DNA of 64,000 nucleotides from Terriglobia bacterium (GTDB lineage Bacteria; Acidobacteriota; Terriglobia; UBA7540). The stretch's first letter is position 1. Each line of letters starts with the position of its first letter. The stretch covers positions 1 through 64,000 of the forward strand of contig JASHPE010000191.1 in assembly GCA_030038235.1 (NCBI GenBank). Reading direction: 5' to 3'. Shown one piece after another: positions 48,288-60,129 of the stretch. Both the position numbers and the translations under genes were made by a program. The notes under the pieces were generated by a model. It saw nothing but the letters and a program-made list of their open reading frames with translations, made no database searches and was not told the DNA's origin.

Positions 48288-50216
48288 ATGAAACTTAGGC
48301 AGCGCATGCGAGCCATAGCAGCGCCGCGGCACGAATTCAGATCGGAGCCGGTGAAAGTCGTCGTGCTCGCAGCGATCGTGCTGACTTTGCTCGCTGTGAC
48401 CTGGCGCGTGGCGTTTCCGTGGCCGTTCCGCGCCGCCGACAACACATCCGCGTTCTCTCCGCAGCAGTTTCTCGAGCCTATCAAGTACCTTTCGAGCGAC
48501 GAGCTGCGCGGGCGAGGCAACGGCACGCCTGAGCTCGACAAGGCGGCGCACTATATAGCGGATCACTTCCGCGCTGACGGCTTGAAACCGGCGGGCGACG
48601 ACGGCGGCTATCTTCAGCACTATCAGGTGACCGTAGGCGCCGAACTCGGCAAGGGGAATTCGTTCTCGGCGGAGTTCGCCGGAACGCATCAGGCGCTCGT
48701 TCTGAACCAAGATTACGTTCCGCTGAGCTTCTCGGAGGACGGGCATTTCCGCGGCGAGGTGGTCTTCGCCGGATATGGGATCACCGCCCCCGATGTGCAT
48801 TACGACGACTATCAGGCGATCGATGCAAAGGGTAAGTTCGTGCTGGTGCTGCGCCATTATCCGGAGGAGAGCGATCCCAAGAGCGCCGGCGTGCAACTCG
48901 CCACTCGGGCTGACATGGTCAGCAAGTCGATCAATGCGCGCAATCATGGTGCCATCGGCATGATCCTCGTGGACGACACGGCGAACCATCCGGGCGAGCC
49001 GGACAGCCTGATAAGGTTCGGCGAGCTCGCCGGTCCTGACGCGCTCAGCATCGCGGCGGTGCAGGTGACGTCGTCGCTGGCCGATGAATGGCTAAAGGCC
49101 AGCGGACACACACTCGCTGATCTCACGGGCGCGATCAACAAGGACCTTTCCAGCCATTCGTTCGGGCTTACATCGAGTCCAGTACTGGTTCTCGACGTGG
49201 ACGTGGAACGCATCCGCAAGCCGGAATCGAACGTGATCGCGATACTTCCGGGCAGCGATCCGGCGCTTGCGTCCCAGTGCCTGGTGATCGGCGCGCATTA
49301 CGATCACCTGGGCCTCGGCGACCAGCATTCGCTCGCGCCCAGCCAGATCGGGCAGATCCACCACGGCGCGGACGACAACGCTTCCGGCACCTCAGCCGTG
49401 CTCGAAATCGCGGCGTACTTCGCGCACCGCAATCCACCGCCGCGCCACACCATGATCTTCGTCAACTTCGCAGGCGAAGAGCTGGGCCTGCTCGGATCGA
49501 GCTACTACACCGAGCATCCACCGGCAGCCTGCCCGATATCCCAGACGTTCGCCATGATCAACATGGACATGGTCGGTCGCATTCGCGACAACCGGCTTTA
49601 TGTGGGCGGGACCGGCACTTCACCGGGTTTCCAGAAGCTTGTGGACAATGCGAACCGGTCTGACGCCGAAGCGCACTTCGCGCTTAGCCTTTCGGCCTCC
49701 GGCTACGGCGCGAGCGACCACACCTCGTTCACCATCAAGAGCGTCCCCATCCTGTTCTTCTTCTCGGGACTCCATTCCGATTATCACAAGCCGTCCGACA
49801 CCTGGGACAAGATCGACGCCGCAGCCGGCGCGCGCGTGGCGGAACTCGTGGCCGACACTGCTGTCGCGCTGGATAATCTCAACGAGAGGCCGCAGTACGT
49901 TCGCGTGGCTGAGCCCGCTCCGTCTGCGGCGGGCGGCGGCAGCGGCTACGGACCTTATTTCGGGTCAATCCCCGACTTCGGCCAGGTCGAGCACGGCGGC
50001 GTGAAGTTCGGCGATGTTCGCGACGGCAGTCCGGCGGCCAGGGCGGGATTCAAAGCCGGCGACGTCCTGATCGATTTCGGCGGCATGAAGATCGATAACC
50101 TCTACGACTTCACCTACGCTCTGCGCGCGCACAAGCCCGGCGACAAAGTTATGGTCACCGTGCTGCGCGACGGCAAGAAAGTGACGAACGAAGTAACGCT
50201 CGAGGTTCGCAAGTGA
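48288..50216 (+). CDS. M28 family peptidase with C-terminal PDZ domain
   Basis: VIGAHYDHLGLGDQHSLAPSQIGQIHHGADDNASGTSAVLEIAAYFA; VNFAGEELGLLGSSYYTEHP; PDZ GVKFGDVRDGSPAARAGFKAGDVLIDFGGMKIDNLYDFTYALR. Confidence 0.92.
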   Translation: MKLRQRMRAIAAPRHEFRSEPVKVVVLAAIVLTLLAVTWRVAFPWPFRAADNTSAFSPQQFLEPIKYLSSDELRGRGNGTPELDKAAHYIADHFRADGLKPAGDDGGYLQHYQVTVGAELGKGNSFSAEFAGTHQALVLNQDYVPLSFSEDGHFRGEVVFAGYGITAPDVHYDDYQAIDAKGKFVLVLRHYPEESDPKSAGVQLATRADMVSKSINARNHGAIGMILVDDTANHPGEPDSLIRFGELAGPDALSIAAVQVTSSLADEWLKASGHTLADLTGAINKDLSSHSFGLTSSPVLVLDVDVERIRKPESNVIAILPGSDPALASQCLVIGAHYDHLGLGDQHSLAPSQIGQIHHGADDNASGTSAVLEIAAYFAHRNPPPRHTMIFVNFAGEELGLLGSSYYTEHPPAACPISQTFAMINMDMVGRIRDNRLYVGGTGTSPGFQKLVDNANRSDAEAHFALSLSASGYGASDHTSFTIKSVPILFFFSGLHSDYHKPSDTWDKIDAAAGARVAELVADTAVALDNLNERPQYVRVAEPAPSAAGGGSGYGPYFGSIPDFGQVEHGGVKFGDVRDGSPAARAGFKAGDVLIDFGGMKIDNLYDFTYALRAHKPGDKVMVTVLRDGKKVTNEVTLEVRK

Positions 50217-51460
50217 TGTGGGACGGCCATCTTAGCCCTGGTCATTCAGGGGCGGAACGCCCGTGCCACGTCAAACCGGACATGGGGAGATCTCTCCCGC
50301 CTTGGATTGCGCTAGCCGTAGTACTCGCGGTTCCCGCTGGCTTGCGCGCGGGTAAGACTGCGCCGGCGCCGGTGCTGACAGTCGCGCTGGCCGTCGAACA
50401 GCAGACCATCGCCCAGCCGTTTCCGGTGCGCGTCGTGCTCCGATTCCACAACGCGGGTTCACAACCGCTGTGGCTCTATCGGCACGTGCGGGACCCGATG
50501 GATCGCGCGCGGACGGCCGAGGTGGATGAGAACAACAGCAATGCCACCAACGGTGGATCGCGCCTGATTGTTCATCTGGAGCGGGCGCAGGCCCCCGAGT
50601 GGAGCGAGCCGCCGCACGGAATCGTGATGGCAAGCGTCGACATGCCTCATCCTCGCATGGTGGCGCTTGCATCCGGCGCCGCGACGACGGAAGGAGCCGT
50701 GATCGCGCTGGAACCCGGGTACGTCGCGAGCGGGGGAAACGCGCAGCCCGTGTGGGGCAAGTACGAGCTTTCCGTGAGTTATCAGGCGAGCTATTCGAAC
50801 GGTAACGCGCTATCGCGTGATCTCGGCATCGACATCTGGCAAGGCGAGGCCTTGAGCAACACGGTAGAGGTCGATCTCGAGGCGGCGCCGCCTTCGGCGT
50901 CCGGCATAGTCGCCGGCAAAGTGACCAATAGCACCGGACATCCGCTGGTTTATATGCTGGTTTCACTAAGTGACCATGAGAGCCACGTGCTCAGCCAGAT
51001 CATCACCGATCTGAACGGCGAGTTTTCGTTTCCGCACCTTCCGCCCGGTACCTATTGGGTCACGGCGCGACGGGTCGCCGCCACCTACGAGACAGCGGCG
51101 TACGAGCACACCGACCTCGGAACGGGCGCGACTGCCAACGTCCATCTGGTGCTGCTTGACCAGGAGCTCTATCAGGGCAAACAGTTCTGGCACAAGCCGG
51201 TGTTGCTGCGGGTGACGAGCAGCGCGGGACAGCCGCTCGCGGGCGTTGAAGTCGAGGCCTTGAAGACAAGCGGCGACGTGGCGGAGACTGTCAAGGGTGA
51301 AACCGACGAGACCGGCACGGCCGCACTCGAGCTGATGCCAGGACGCATCTACATCTCGCTGAAACGTCGCAAGTGCCCGGAGACCGACAACCACGTGGAC
51401 GTGGCGGAAGGCGACGGCATCGACGGCGCGATCCTCCAGATGGACTGCAAGGCTCGATGA
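50213..51460 (+). CDS. Secreted protein with carboxypeptidase-regulatory-like (SdrB/Cna-B type) repeats
   Basis: SGIVAGKVTNSTGHPLVYMLVSLSDHESHVLSQIITDLNGEFSFPHLPPGTYWVTARR. Signal-like start at the internal MGRSLPPW (50282) is possible. Confidence 0.65.
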   Translation: MMWDGHLSPGHSGAERPCHVKPDMGRSLPPWIALAVVLAVPAGLRAGKTAPAPVLTVALAVEQQTIAQPFPVRVVLRFHNAGSQPLWLYRHVRDPMDRARTAEVDENNSNATNGGSRLIVHLERAQAPEWSEPPHGIVMASVDMPHPRMVALASGAATTEGAVIALEPGYVASGGNAQPVWGKYELSVSYQASYSNGNALSRDLGIDIWQGEALSNTVEVDLEAAPPSASGIVAGKVTNSTGHPLVYMLVSLSDHESHVLSQIITDLNGEFSFPHLPPGTYWVTARRVAATYETAAYEHTDLGTGATANVHLVLLDQELYQGKQFWHKPVLLRVTSSAGQPLAGVEVEALKTSGDVAETVKGETDETGTAALELMPGRIYISLKRRKCPETDNHVDVAEGDGIDGAILQMDCKAR

Positions 51461-51488
51461 CGAGACGACGCGACAGGCTGATCAACCT

Positions 51489-52649
51489 ATGAAGAATACC
51501 TCAGAGATATGTCTTATCCTCATCATGCTTGCAATCGCTCTAGGGTTCTGGACCCTTATTGCCGCGTTGGGACTCGGCCAACAGGCCGGCAAACCAGCCG
51601 CGGGCGGCCAGAGCCTTGGCAGCAGCTCCACCGGACTCGGCGGCGTAGGACCCAAGGTCCACGGCGCACCCGGCGATCCACTGCGCGATCCGCGCGAGGT
51701 TCATCTGCGGCACGTCCGGCAGCTCACGTTCGGCGGACAGAACGCCGAGGCCTACTTCAGCTACGACAACCGCCGCCTGATCTTTCAATCTACCCGCCCG
51801 CCGTACGAGTGCGATCAGATATTCGTGATGAACATCAACGGCTCAGGCGTTCACCTGGTCTCGACGGGAAAAGGACGCACCACCTGCGGATTTTTCTACC
51901 CCGACGGCAAGCACATTCTCTATGCCTCGACGCACGAGGCGGACTCCGCCTGCCCGCCGCGTCCCGATTACTCGAAGGGCTACGTGTGGGGTGTGTACTC
52001 GACGTATCGCATCTATTACGCGACCGCCGAAGGCAAAATTCTCAAGAATCTCACACCCTGGAATGGATATAACGCAGAAGGGACCATGTCCGCCGACGGG
52101 CGCAAGATCGTATTCACGTCCTCGCGCGGCGGCGATCTCGACATCTACACCATGAACCCGGACGGCAGCGGTGTGACCCAACTCACCCACGAACTCGGCT
52201 ACGACGGCGGCCCGACGTTTTCGCCGGACGGACAGTCAATTGTCTATCGCGCGCACCATCCGCAGGGCGCCGACGAAGTCGCGCGGTACAAATCGCTGCT
52301 GGCGAGCGACCTGGTCTCGCCGCTCGAGATGGACCTGTACGTGATGGCGGCGGACGGCTCCGATCAGCGGCAGATCACGCATCTGCCGGGCGCGAGTTTC
52401 GCGCCGGCGTTTTATCCCGACAGCCGGCACATTATCTTCGCGTCGAACTACCAGAAGCCCACGTCAAGCGAGTTCGAACTTTACAGCGTTGACCGCAACG
52501 GCGATGGTCTCGAGCCGCTGACGTTCACCGGCGGGTTCAACGCCTTCCCGATGTTTTCTTGGGACGGCAAGAAGCTGGCGTTCATTTCCAATCGGAACGC
52601 CAAGGCTCCTCACGAAATCAACGTCTTCATCGCGGATTGGGTGAATTGA
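51489..52649 (+). CDS. TolB-like beta-propeller (PD40/WD40-like) protein
   Basis: Repeats such as GRKIVFTSSRGGDLDIYTMNPDGSGVTQLTHELGYDGGPTFSPDGQSIVY and GKKLAFISNRNA. Confidence 0.9.
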   Translation: MKNTSEICLILIMLAIALGFWTLIAALGLGQQAGKPAAGGQSLGSSSTGLGGVGPKVHGAPGDPLRDPREVHLRHVRQLTFGGQNAEAYFSYDNRRLIFQSTRPPYECDQIFVMNINGSGVHLVSTGKGRTTCGFFYPDGKHILYASTHEADSACPPRPDYSKGYVWGVYSTYRIYYATAEGKILKNLTPWNGYNAEGTMSADGRKIVFTSSRGGDLDIYTMNPDGSGVTQLTHELGYDGGPTFSPDGQSIVYRAHHPQGADEVARYKSLLASDLVSPLEMDLYVMAADGSDQRQITHLPGASFAPAFYPDSRHIIFASNYQKPTSSEFELYSVDRNGDGLEPLTFTGGFNAFPMFSWDGKKLAFISNRNAKAPHEINVFIADWVN

Positions 52650-53149
52650 TGCAACCGCAGCAAGCGGTTCAACCCGGGATCGACTCCGAGATCAGCGTGT
52701 CGATACGACCGGCGAGAATCGAGGACGCCGAAGCGCTGGCCGCTCTTTCCGGCCAGCTCGGCTACCCGTCGTCGCGGGCAGCGGTTGAGCGCAGGTTGGT
52801 CCCGCTGCTCAGTCAATCGGCGCACGTCATCTTGCTTGCCGAAGCGAACGGCGCTTCGCCAGGAACGCAGCCGCACGTCGTGGGCTGGATTCACGGCTTC
52901 GTCAAGCACACCATCGAGGCCGATCCTATGGTCGAACTCGGCGGTCTGGTTGTGGACGAAGCATGGCGCGGACACGGCGTAGGCCGATTGCTGATCGAAG
53001 CCGTGGAGCGTTGGACGCGCAGTGTCGGCTGCAGCGCGGTGACGGTCCGCTGCAACGCGATGCGCGAGCGCGCTCACGCCTTTTATCAAAACCTGGGTTA
53101 CGGCGCGGTGAAAACGCAGCGCGTGTTCCGCAAGAGCATCGCGCCCTGA
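52649..53149 (+). CDS. GNAT family N-acetyltransferase
   Basis: TGATG overlap with preceding stop; SIRPARIEDAEALAALSGQLGYPSS; VELGGLVVDEAWRGHGVGRLLIEAVERWTRSVGCSAVTVRCNAMRERAHAFYQNLGY. Confidence 0.92.
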   Translation: MQPQQAVQPGIDSEISVSIRPARIEDAEALAALSGQLGYPSSRAAVERRLVPLLSQSAHVILLAEANGASPGTQPHVVGWIHGFVKHTIEADPMVELGGLVVDEAWRGHGVGRLLIEAVERWTRSVGCSAVTVRCNAMRERAHAFYQNLGYGAVKTQRVFRKSIAP

Positions 53150-53155
53150 GATTCC

Positions 53156-53917
53156 ATGTCAAAAGCCACAACGAGCAAGGTTGTCTTGATCACGGGCGGT
53201 ACTTCAGGCATCGGACGCGCCGCGGCGCTGGCTTTCGCGCGACGCGGAGATCGCGTCGTCGTCGCCGGGCGACGTGTGAGTGAAGGCGAGGAAACGGCGC
53301 GCCTGGCGCGCGAAGCGGGCGGCGACGCGGTTTTCATTCAGACCGACGCCACCATTCCAAGCGAGGTCGAGGCTCTGGTCGCGAGGACGGTCGAGCGCTG
53401 GGAACGCTTGGACTGCGCCTTCAACAATGCCGGCATCACCGGTGAAATGGCGCGCACCGCGGATTGTACGGAAGAGAATTGGCATCGCACTTTGAGCATC
53501 AATCTGACTGCTGTCTGGCTGTCTATGAAATGCGAGATCCGCCAGATGCTGAAGCAATCGAGCGGCGTGATTGTGAACAACGCCTCGACGGCCGGACTCG
53601 TCGGCATGCGCGGCGGACCGGCTTATTCCGCTTCGAAAGGCGGCGTGATCCAGTTGACGCGAACTGCGGCGCTGGAGTACGCAAAGCAAGGCATTCGCGT
53701 GAACGCGGTCTGTCCGGGATTCATCGAGACGCCGATGACCGATGCGCATGCGCGCGTGAATCCCGATCTTGAGCCGTGGATTCGAAGGATCCAGCCGATG
53801 GGACGACTGGGAACCGCCGACGAAGTGGCTGAAGCCGTGCTATGGCTATGTTCTGATGCGGCTTCGTTCGTCACCGGACACGCGCTCGCCATCGATGGTG
53901 GATTGGTAGCACAATAA
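53156..53917 (+). CDS. SDR family oxidoreductase
   Basis: KVVLITGGTSGIGRAAALAFARRGDRVVVAGR; NNAGITGE; YSASKGGVIQLTRTAALEYAKQGIRVNAVCPGFIETPMT. Confidence 0.95.
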   Translation: MSKATTSKVVLITGGTSGIGRAAALAFARRGDRVVVAGRRVSEGEETARLAREAGGDAVFIQTDATIPSEVEALVARTVERWERLDCAFNNAGITGEMARTADCTEENWHRTLSINLTAVWLSMKCEIRQMLKQSSGVIVNNASTAGLVGMRGGPAYSASKGGVIQLTRTAALEYAKQGIRVNAVCPGFIETPMTDAHARVNPDLEPWIRRIQPMGRLGTADEVAEAVLWLCSDAASFVTGHALAIDGGLVAQ

Positions 53918-53948
53918 GCAAGACAAATAGGCTACATGAGAGGCAGGG

Positions 53949-54989
53949 CTACCGCAAGCTCTCCATCACTTCATCGAGCGCGCTTTTGGGCGGACGCACT
54001 TTCGCTTCCGGCAGCGTGGCTAGCGGCTCGTCCACGATGTTCAGCAGGTCGAGGAAATTCGGCTGCCCCGTTTTCACGTAGAACAGGCCCGTGATCACTT
54101 CGCCGTTGTCGTGCGACTCGCTCAGCACGCGCAGAGCCTCCACTTTGCTGGTCGGATCGTACCCGGAGTCAAGCTTTTTGAGCAGCAGCCGCGAGCCATC
54201 GTGCAGCGTGACTTCGGTCGTGGATCCGGGATCGTAATCCACCATAATGTCGCCGAAGAACGGGATAAAGCTCACCTCGCCCAGCGGCTCGTCGTGATCC
54301 TTCACGTAGCTGTAGCTCTTGGTCGATCCCTCGTGGTCGTTAAACGTAACGCACGGCGAGATCACGTCAAGCATGGCGGTGCCGCGATGCGCGATGGCGC
54401 CTTCGAGCAGCGCCAGGAGCTGCTTTTTGTCGCCCGAAAACGACCGCGCCACGTAAGTGGCGCCCAATTCGATGGCGAGCGCGCAGGTGTCGATGGGCGG
54501 CAGGTCGTTCACCACGCCGTTCTTGAGCACGCTGCCGCGATCGGCGGTGGCGGAAAACTGGCCCTTGGTCAATCCGTAGCAGCCGTTGTCTTCAATGATG
54601 TAGATCAACGGCAGATTCCGGCGCATCAGGTGGACGAACTGGCCGATGCCGATCGAGGCCGTGTCGCCGTCGCCGCTCACGCCGATGCCGAGCAGGGTCC
54701 GGTTCGCCAGCAGCGTCCCGGTGGCCACGGAGGGCATGCGTCCATGGACGGCGTTGAACCCGTGCGTGCTGCCGAGGAAGTACGCCGGGCTCTTCGACGA
54801 GCATCCGATGCCGGAGAACTTCGCCACGCGATGCGGCTCAACGCCCATCTCGTAAAAAGCCTCGATGATGCGCTCGGTGATAGCATTGTGGCCGCAGCCG
54901 GCGCAGAGCGTGCTCTTGCTGCCCTTGTAGACAGCGGGCTCGAGGCCGATTCGATTCGTCTTTCGCGGTGGAACTACGGTGGTGGCCAT
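53949..54989 (-). CDS. korB: 2-oxoacid:ferredoxin oxidoreductase subunit beta
   Basis: KSTLCAGCGHNAITERIIEAFYEMGVEPHRVAKFSGIGCSSKSPAYFLG; GDGDTASIGIGQFVHLMRRNLPLIYIIEDNGCYGLTKGQFS. Start at MATTVV, overlapping the korA stop. Confidence 0.92.
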   Translation of the reverse strand: MATTVVPPRKTNRIGLEPAVYKGSKSTLCAGCGHNAITERIIEAFYEMGVEPHRVAKFSGIGCSSKSPAYFLGSTHGFNAVHGRMPSVATGTLLANRTLLGIGVSGDGDTASIGIGQFVHLMRRNLPLIYIIEDNGCYGLTKGQFSATADRGSVLKNGVVNDLPPIDTCALAIELGATYVARSFSGDKKQLLALLEGAIAHRGTAMLDVISPCVTFNDHEGSTKSYSYVKDHDEPLGEVSFIPFFGDIMVDYDPGSTTEVTLHDGSRLLLKKLDSGYDPTSKVEALRVLSESHDNGEVITGLFYVKTGQPNFLDLLNIVDEPLATLPEAKVRPPKSALDEVMESLR

Positions 54990-56830
54990 TAGCTTCCCAC
55001 CTCCTGAGTCATGATTGCATCCGTGATGCTTCGGGCGTCGATCGGCAGCCCGTCGTAGTGAAGCACGCTGCGCAGCCGGCCGATTTCTTCGCCCGGCAGC
55101 GACAGGCGCAGTAGACCCGCGAGTTGCGCGTCGCGATTCTGCTCGACCGCGTACACGCGCGCGTGCGAGCGCACGAAGGCCGCCACTTCGTCGGCGAAGG
55201 GAAAAGCGCGGATGCGGCAATAATCCGTCTGTACGCCGAATTCGCGCGCGAGCTGGTCGCGGCACTCCATCGCCGCCCAGTGCGTGGTTCCGTAGGCGAT
55301 CACGCCCACGTCGTGACCGGCCTGCTCGATCACCGGTCCGGGCACCAGACGGCGCGCCGTCTCGAATTTGCGCTCGAGGCGGTCCATGTTGCGGACGTAA
55401 AGTTCGCCCTTCTCGGTGTAAAGCGCATCCTCATTGTGGCCGCTGCCGCGGGTGAAGTATCCCGCAGCAGGATGGTTGGTGCCTGGCAGGGTGCGGTAGC
55501 CGATGCCGTCGCCCTGCACATCCTTGTAGCGCTGAAAACCGCCCAACCGGTTCAAATCCTCGGCGTCCAGGACCTTGCCGCGCTTCAAGGGCTTGTCCGG
55601 ATAAGGGAACGACTCCGACATCCAGTAGTTCATGCCCAAGTCGAGATCGCTCATCACGAAGATCGGCGTCTGCAGTTCCTCGGCAAGATCGAAGGCTTCA
55701 ATCGCCATCGAATAGCACTCGCCGACGGATGCGGGGAACAGCAGCGGATGCTTGGTGTCGCCGTGCGAAAGCAGCGCTGTGGAAAGGACGTCGCCCTGCG
55801 CGGTGCGCGTGGGCAGACCAGTGGACGGTCCCACGCGCTGGATGTCGAAAATCACGCCCGGGACCTCGGCGTAGTAGCCGAGCCCCACAAACTCCGCCAT
55901 CAGCGAGATGCCGGGTCCCGCCGTCGACGTCATGGCGCGCGCGCCCGCCCAGCCTGCGCCCATCACCATGCCGATCGCGGCCAGCTCGTCCTCAGCCTGG
56001 ACAATGGCGAACGTGGCCTTGCCGGTTTCGGGGTCCATGCGATAACGCTTCATGTAGGTGATCAGCGTCTCGCAGAGTGACGAGGACGGCGTGATGGGAT
56101 ACCACGTCACCACCGTGACGCCGGCCATCATGCAGCCGAGCGCCGCCGCCGCATTGCCCTCGATCAGGACCTTGCCCGCATTCTCATTCATGCGCCCCAC
56201 GAAGAACCGGTCGCGCTTCTCCAGATTCTTTTCCGCGAATTCGTATCCCGCGAGTACCGCCTTGAAATTCAGGTCCGCAGCCTTCACCTTCTTCTTGAAC
56301 TGCTTGCGGAGGGCGCGCTCGACTTCGCCCATGTCGATCTCGAGCAGGCGCGCCACCACGCCTACGTAGATCATGTTGCGGACGAGCTTGCGGAGCTTGG
56401 CATCCGGACAGACGGGCGCCACGAGTTTGTCAAAAGGCACGGCATAGAAGATCAGGTCGTCGCGCAACCGTGCCAGATTGAGCTTCTCGTCGTAGACGCA
56501 GGCCGCACCCGCGTCGAGCCCGCGCACATCCTCTTCGCCCGTCTCGGCGTTCATGGCCACCAGGAAGTCGATCTCTTTGCGGCGCGCGATCCAGCCGTGC
56601 TTGGAAGCGCGAATGGTGAACCAGGTCGGCAGGCCTTCAATGTTTGAGGGAAAGAGGTTCTTGCCGGAGATCGGAATACCCATCTGAAACAGCGCCCGCA
56701 GCAGCACCATGTTGGAGCTTTGGCTGCCGGAGCCGTTCACGGTGGCCACCTGGATGCTCAGGTCGTTCACCACCCGCTCGTGCTGAGGAGCGGCCTCGCT
56801 TTCTGCGGGCGATATGTGCGTGGTTGCCAT
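54989..56830 (-). CDS. korA: 2-oxoacid:acceptor oxidoreductase subunit alpha (gamma-alpha fusion)
   Basis: NGSGSQSSNMVLLRALFQMGIPISGKNLFPSNIEGLPTWFTIRAS; GCMMAGVTVVTWYPITPSSSLCE; AEDELAAIGMVMGAGWAGARAMTSTAGPGISLMAEFVGLGYYAEVPGV. Confidence 0.92.
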   Translation of the reverse strand: MATTHISPAESEAAPQHERVVNDLSIQVATVNGSGSQSSNMVLLRALFQMGIPISGKNLFPSNIEGLPTWFTIRASKHGWIARRKEIDFLVAMNAETGEEDVRGLDAGAACVYDEKLNLARLRDDLIFYAVPFDKLVAPVCPDAKLRKLVRNMIYVGVVARLLEIDMGEVERALRKQFKKKVKAADLNFKAVLAGYEFAEKNLEKRDRFFVGRMNENAGKVLIEGNAAAALGCMMAGVTVVTWYPITPSSSLCETLITYMKRYRMDPETGKATFAIVQAEDELAAIGMVMGAGWAGARAMTSTAGPGISLMAEFVGLGYYAEVPGVIFDIQRVGPSTGLPTRTAQGDVLSTALLSHGDTKHPLLFPASVGECYSMAIEAFDLAEELQTPIFVMSDLDLGMNYWMSESFPYPDKPLKRGKVLDAEDLNRLGGFQRYKDVQGDGIGYRTLPGTNHPAAGYFTRGSGHNEDALYTEKGELYVRNMDRLERKFETARRLVPGPVIEQAGHDVGVIAYGTTHWAAMECRDQLAREFGVQTDYCRIRAFPFADEVAAFVRSHARVYAVEQNRDAQLAGLLRLSLPGEEIGRLRSVLHYDGLPIDARSITDAIMTQEVGS

Positions 56831-57199
56831 GAAATAATCCCCTTCTCAACGTTTCGGGAAGCGACAGCGCAACGCGCGGCCTCACGCCGGGCGAACTCAG
56901 GCGCAGCTCCGGCGGAGTGAGTGTCGGCAATGTTAAGAGGTCGAGACGGACGGCCCCAACAGGCGGCACTTTCGCTCCCAGTTAGATCATTATAGCAAAA
57001 CTGGTTGATCGATGACGGACGATTGTCGGTCGACTTGGTGTGCCGACTTGACCTTACGCTGGTGCGCGCATTCGATTCCTGGATTATCCTAGAATCTCGC
57101 ACACGAGGATGTCGCCTGGTCAAACGCGTTGGATTCAAATCGCGCGGGATGCCTCGAAGCGTCAGGCAAACACCGGCGGCAAGAATTCTGAGGAGGAAA

Positions 57200-58125
<926 letters not shown>

Positions 58126-58129
<4 letters not shown>

Positions 58130-59853
58130 ACTGCCCCTGGACCTCGGTCGCCTTTGTGCGCGAACATTCCGGCAAGGGCCTCAATAACGCCGGCTTCCTT
58201 CACGAAGTCCTCCACCAGCTGTTTCTTAAGGTGCTCGAACTGCGACGAGTATCGGGTGGCGATCAGACAGAGCTTCGATCCTCTTGTGTCTAATGATATC
58301 GGGACGCTCTTGACAGGAGCAGAGCCCGTATCCTGCAAATCCAATATTCTCGGAACACCATCAGGGTCGTGTCGATACATCTGAATACCCAGCGCGGCAG
58401 CTCCAACGAGGGCAGCGCGATACGTGGCCAGATGGTTAAACCAAAACCATCTGGGTTCCTTGTGTTCAGAGCCAGCGTTTCTACTTCTGAAATCCGCATA
58501 AACTCCACCACGAAAGGTCTCAATTCTCTCTTTCAGTTTCCTTGAGCCTCTCGGATTCTGCAGATAAATGTTTATGCTGATTCCCTTATCGATTGCACAC
58601 TTGACAAGCCGTCTGAAATTTCCACCACTCTTGCTGATCAGAGTCATCTCCCTAACACTCGGATCACATTCAAGCGGAAACTGCAGGCGTCGAAGCCAGT
58701 CCTCCTCAGGCGCCAGAACAACGCCGTTATGGTTCGCTTTCCTATAAACCCTAAGATAATCCTTAAATTCTTCGATGGCCTTTTTGCCGTGAGAATCAAG
58801 TAATGTATAGAAGAAGTACGGTCGCTCACCGGCGAACAACTGAAATGCATCTCCCCTATGAGGAAAGGAACATCTCCCTGCGAACAGTGTTTGTCCATCG
58901 ATCAGAATGCCAATCCGGGGAGGAATATAGTCAATCCAATGTTGGCGGGGAGGGGTCAACTTCACCGATCCCAATTCACACGCTTTCTCCCATCGCCTCA
59001 AGGTCCCGGGCCAGTCGCGGTAAAAGTTGTCCCTTATGTTCTTTATGTCTATCGGATCATCAAGGGCATCCTCTTGCAGGATGTGAGACTGATCATCCAT
59101 GTGAACAAGCTCAATCGACAGCGTCTTTGGTTGGCTGACCCGCCCTCCGTCTGAAAATTCTTCGAGCGCCTGGGTGATCAGAACCAGCGAGAACTTAAGC
59201 GACACCCCGACAAAGATAAGCTCCGTCACTTGTTGTTTATTCCGCAGACTCTTTTTGATACTCTGAACAATACTGTGCTGAGCAGGCTGACCCTCAACCT
59301 CGCCGGTGATGCAGGGCCATATCAAAAGCGGTTCCTTCTTGGAAGGGGTAAGGCTGTAGGCCTCAATGGTTTCGGACAGTTCAGCCTCGAGAGCAGTCTC
59401 AAGGCTGCAGCGGTCCGGCAAAACAGTTCTTAGCACGCGGGCGACCTTGCTTCGAAGATCCTCTGCAAATGTTCGAGGGTCCGCAAATAGGTGTTTAAAG
59501 GTATGCAAGATGGGAGAAATGGTCTTAATGTCGTCCTCGCCTGAAGGCGGCAGAACGACAATTAGCAGCTTTTCTGGATCGAGGGTCGTGGCTAGCCCTG
59601 CTTCCGCTTGGCAGTACTTGGACCACTGAAATTCACGCGAGAGTAGAAGAATTACCAGATCAGCATTAAGTAGTTTGTTTCGAAGGTCGTTGAGATAGTC
59701 CTTACCACCAGCCCCCCAAGGGTCTCGTCGGTAGTGGACGGCCTCTTCGAAACCCCAATATTGAAGAAGTGTTATCAGAGAGTCCGCGAGGTCAACTTCA
59801 TGAGACGCGCAGACGATGAATGCGTGTTTCTTTTTGCCAGCGGTAGCGCCCAT
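58126..59853 (-). CDS. TIR-domain protein with a duplicated, possibly PLD-like C-terminal region; candidate defence effector
   Basis: N-terminal TIR-like [79 protein letters not shown]; later segments [22 protein letters not shown] and [30 protein letters not shown] resemble each other. Confidence 0.8.
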
Positions 59854-59895
59854 CTGTGACCCCCGTTATTCCTTGAAAGAACAGCTTATGGGCTT

Positions 59896-59924
59896 ATAAT
59901 AGCAGGGGCGACATCTTGAAGCAA
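59896..59924 (-). promoter_or_regulatory. Candidate sigma70-type promoter for the TIR gene
   Basis: Reverse strand TTGCTT - 17 nt - TATTAT, ~43 nt upstream of the ATG at 59853. Confidence 0.6.
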
Positions 59925-60129
59925 GGAAGAAACAATCTTCCTGGACTTATACTGTGTTCCCAGCTCCCATTGCGGCAGCTGCCGTCACGCCGCATCCGCA
60001 TTTCTCTTGCCACCCATCACCACCGGCTTCAGGTTAGGGCCGAATTTAGGGCGGCGTTCTCAGGCTCTTCTACTTCGGCAAATCCCGTCGCCGGCGCCGA
60101 AGAATAGCAGCGAACAACAGATGGTGCCG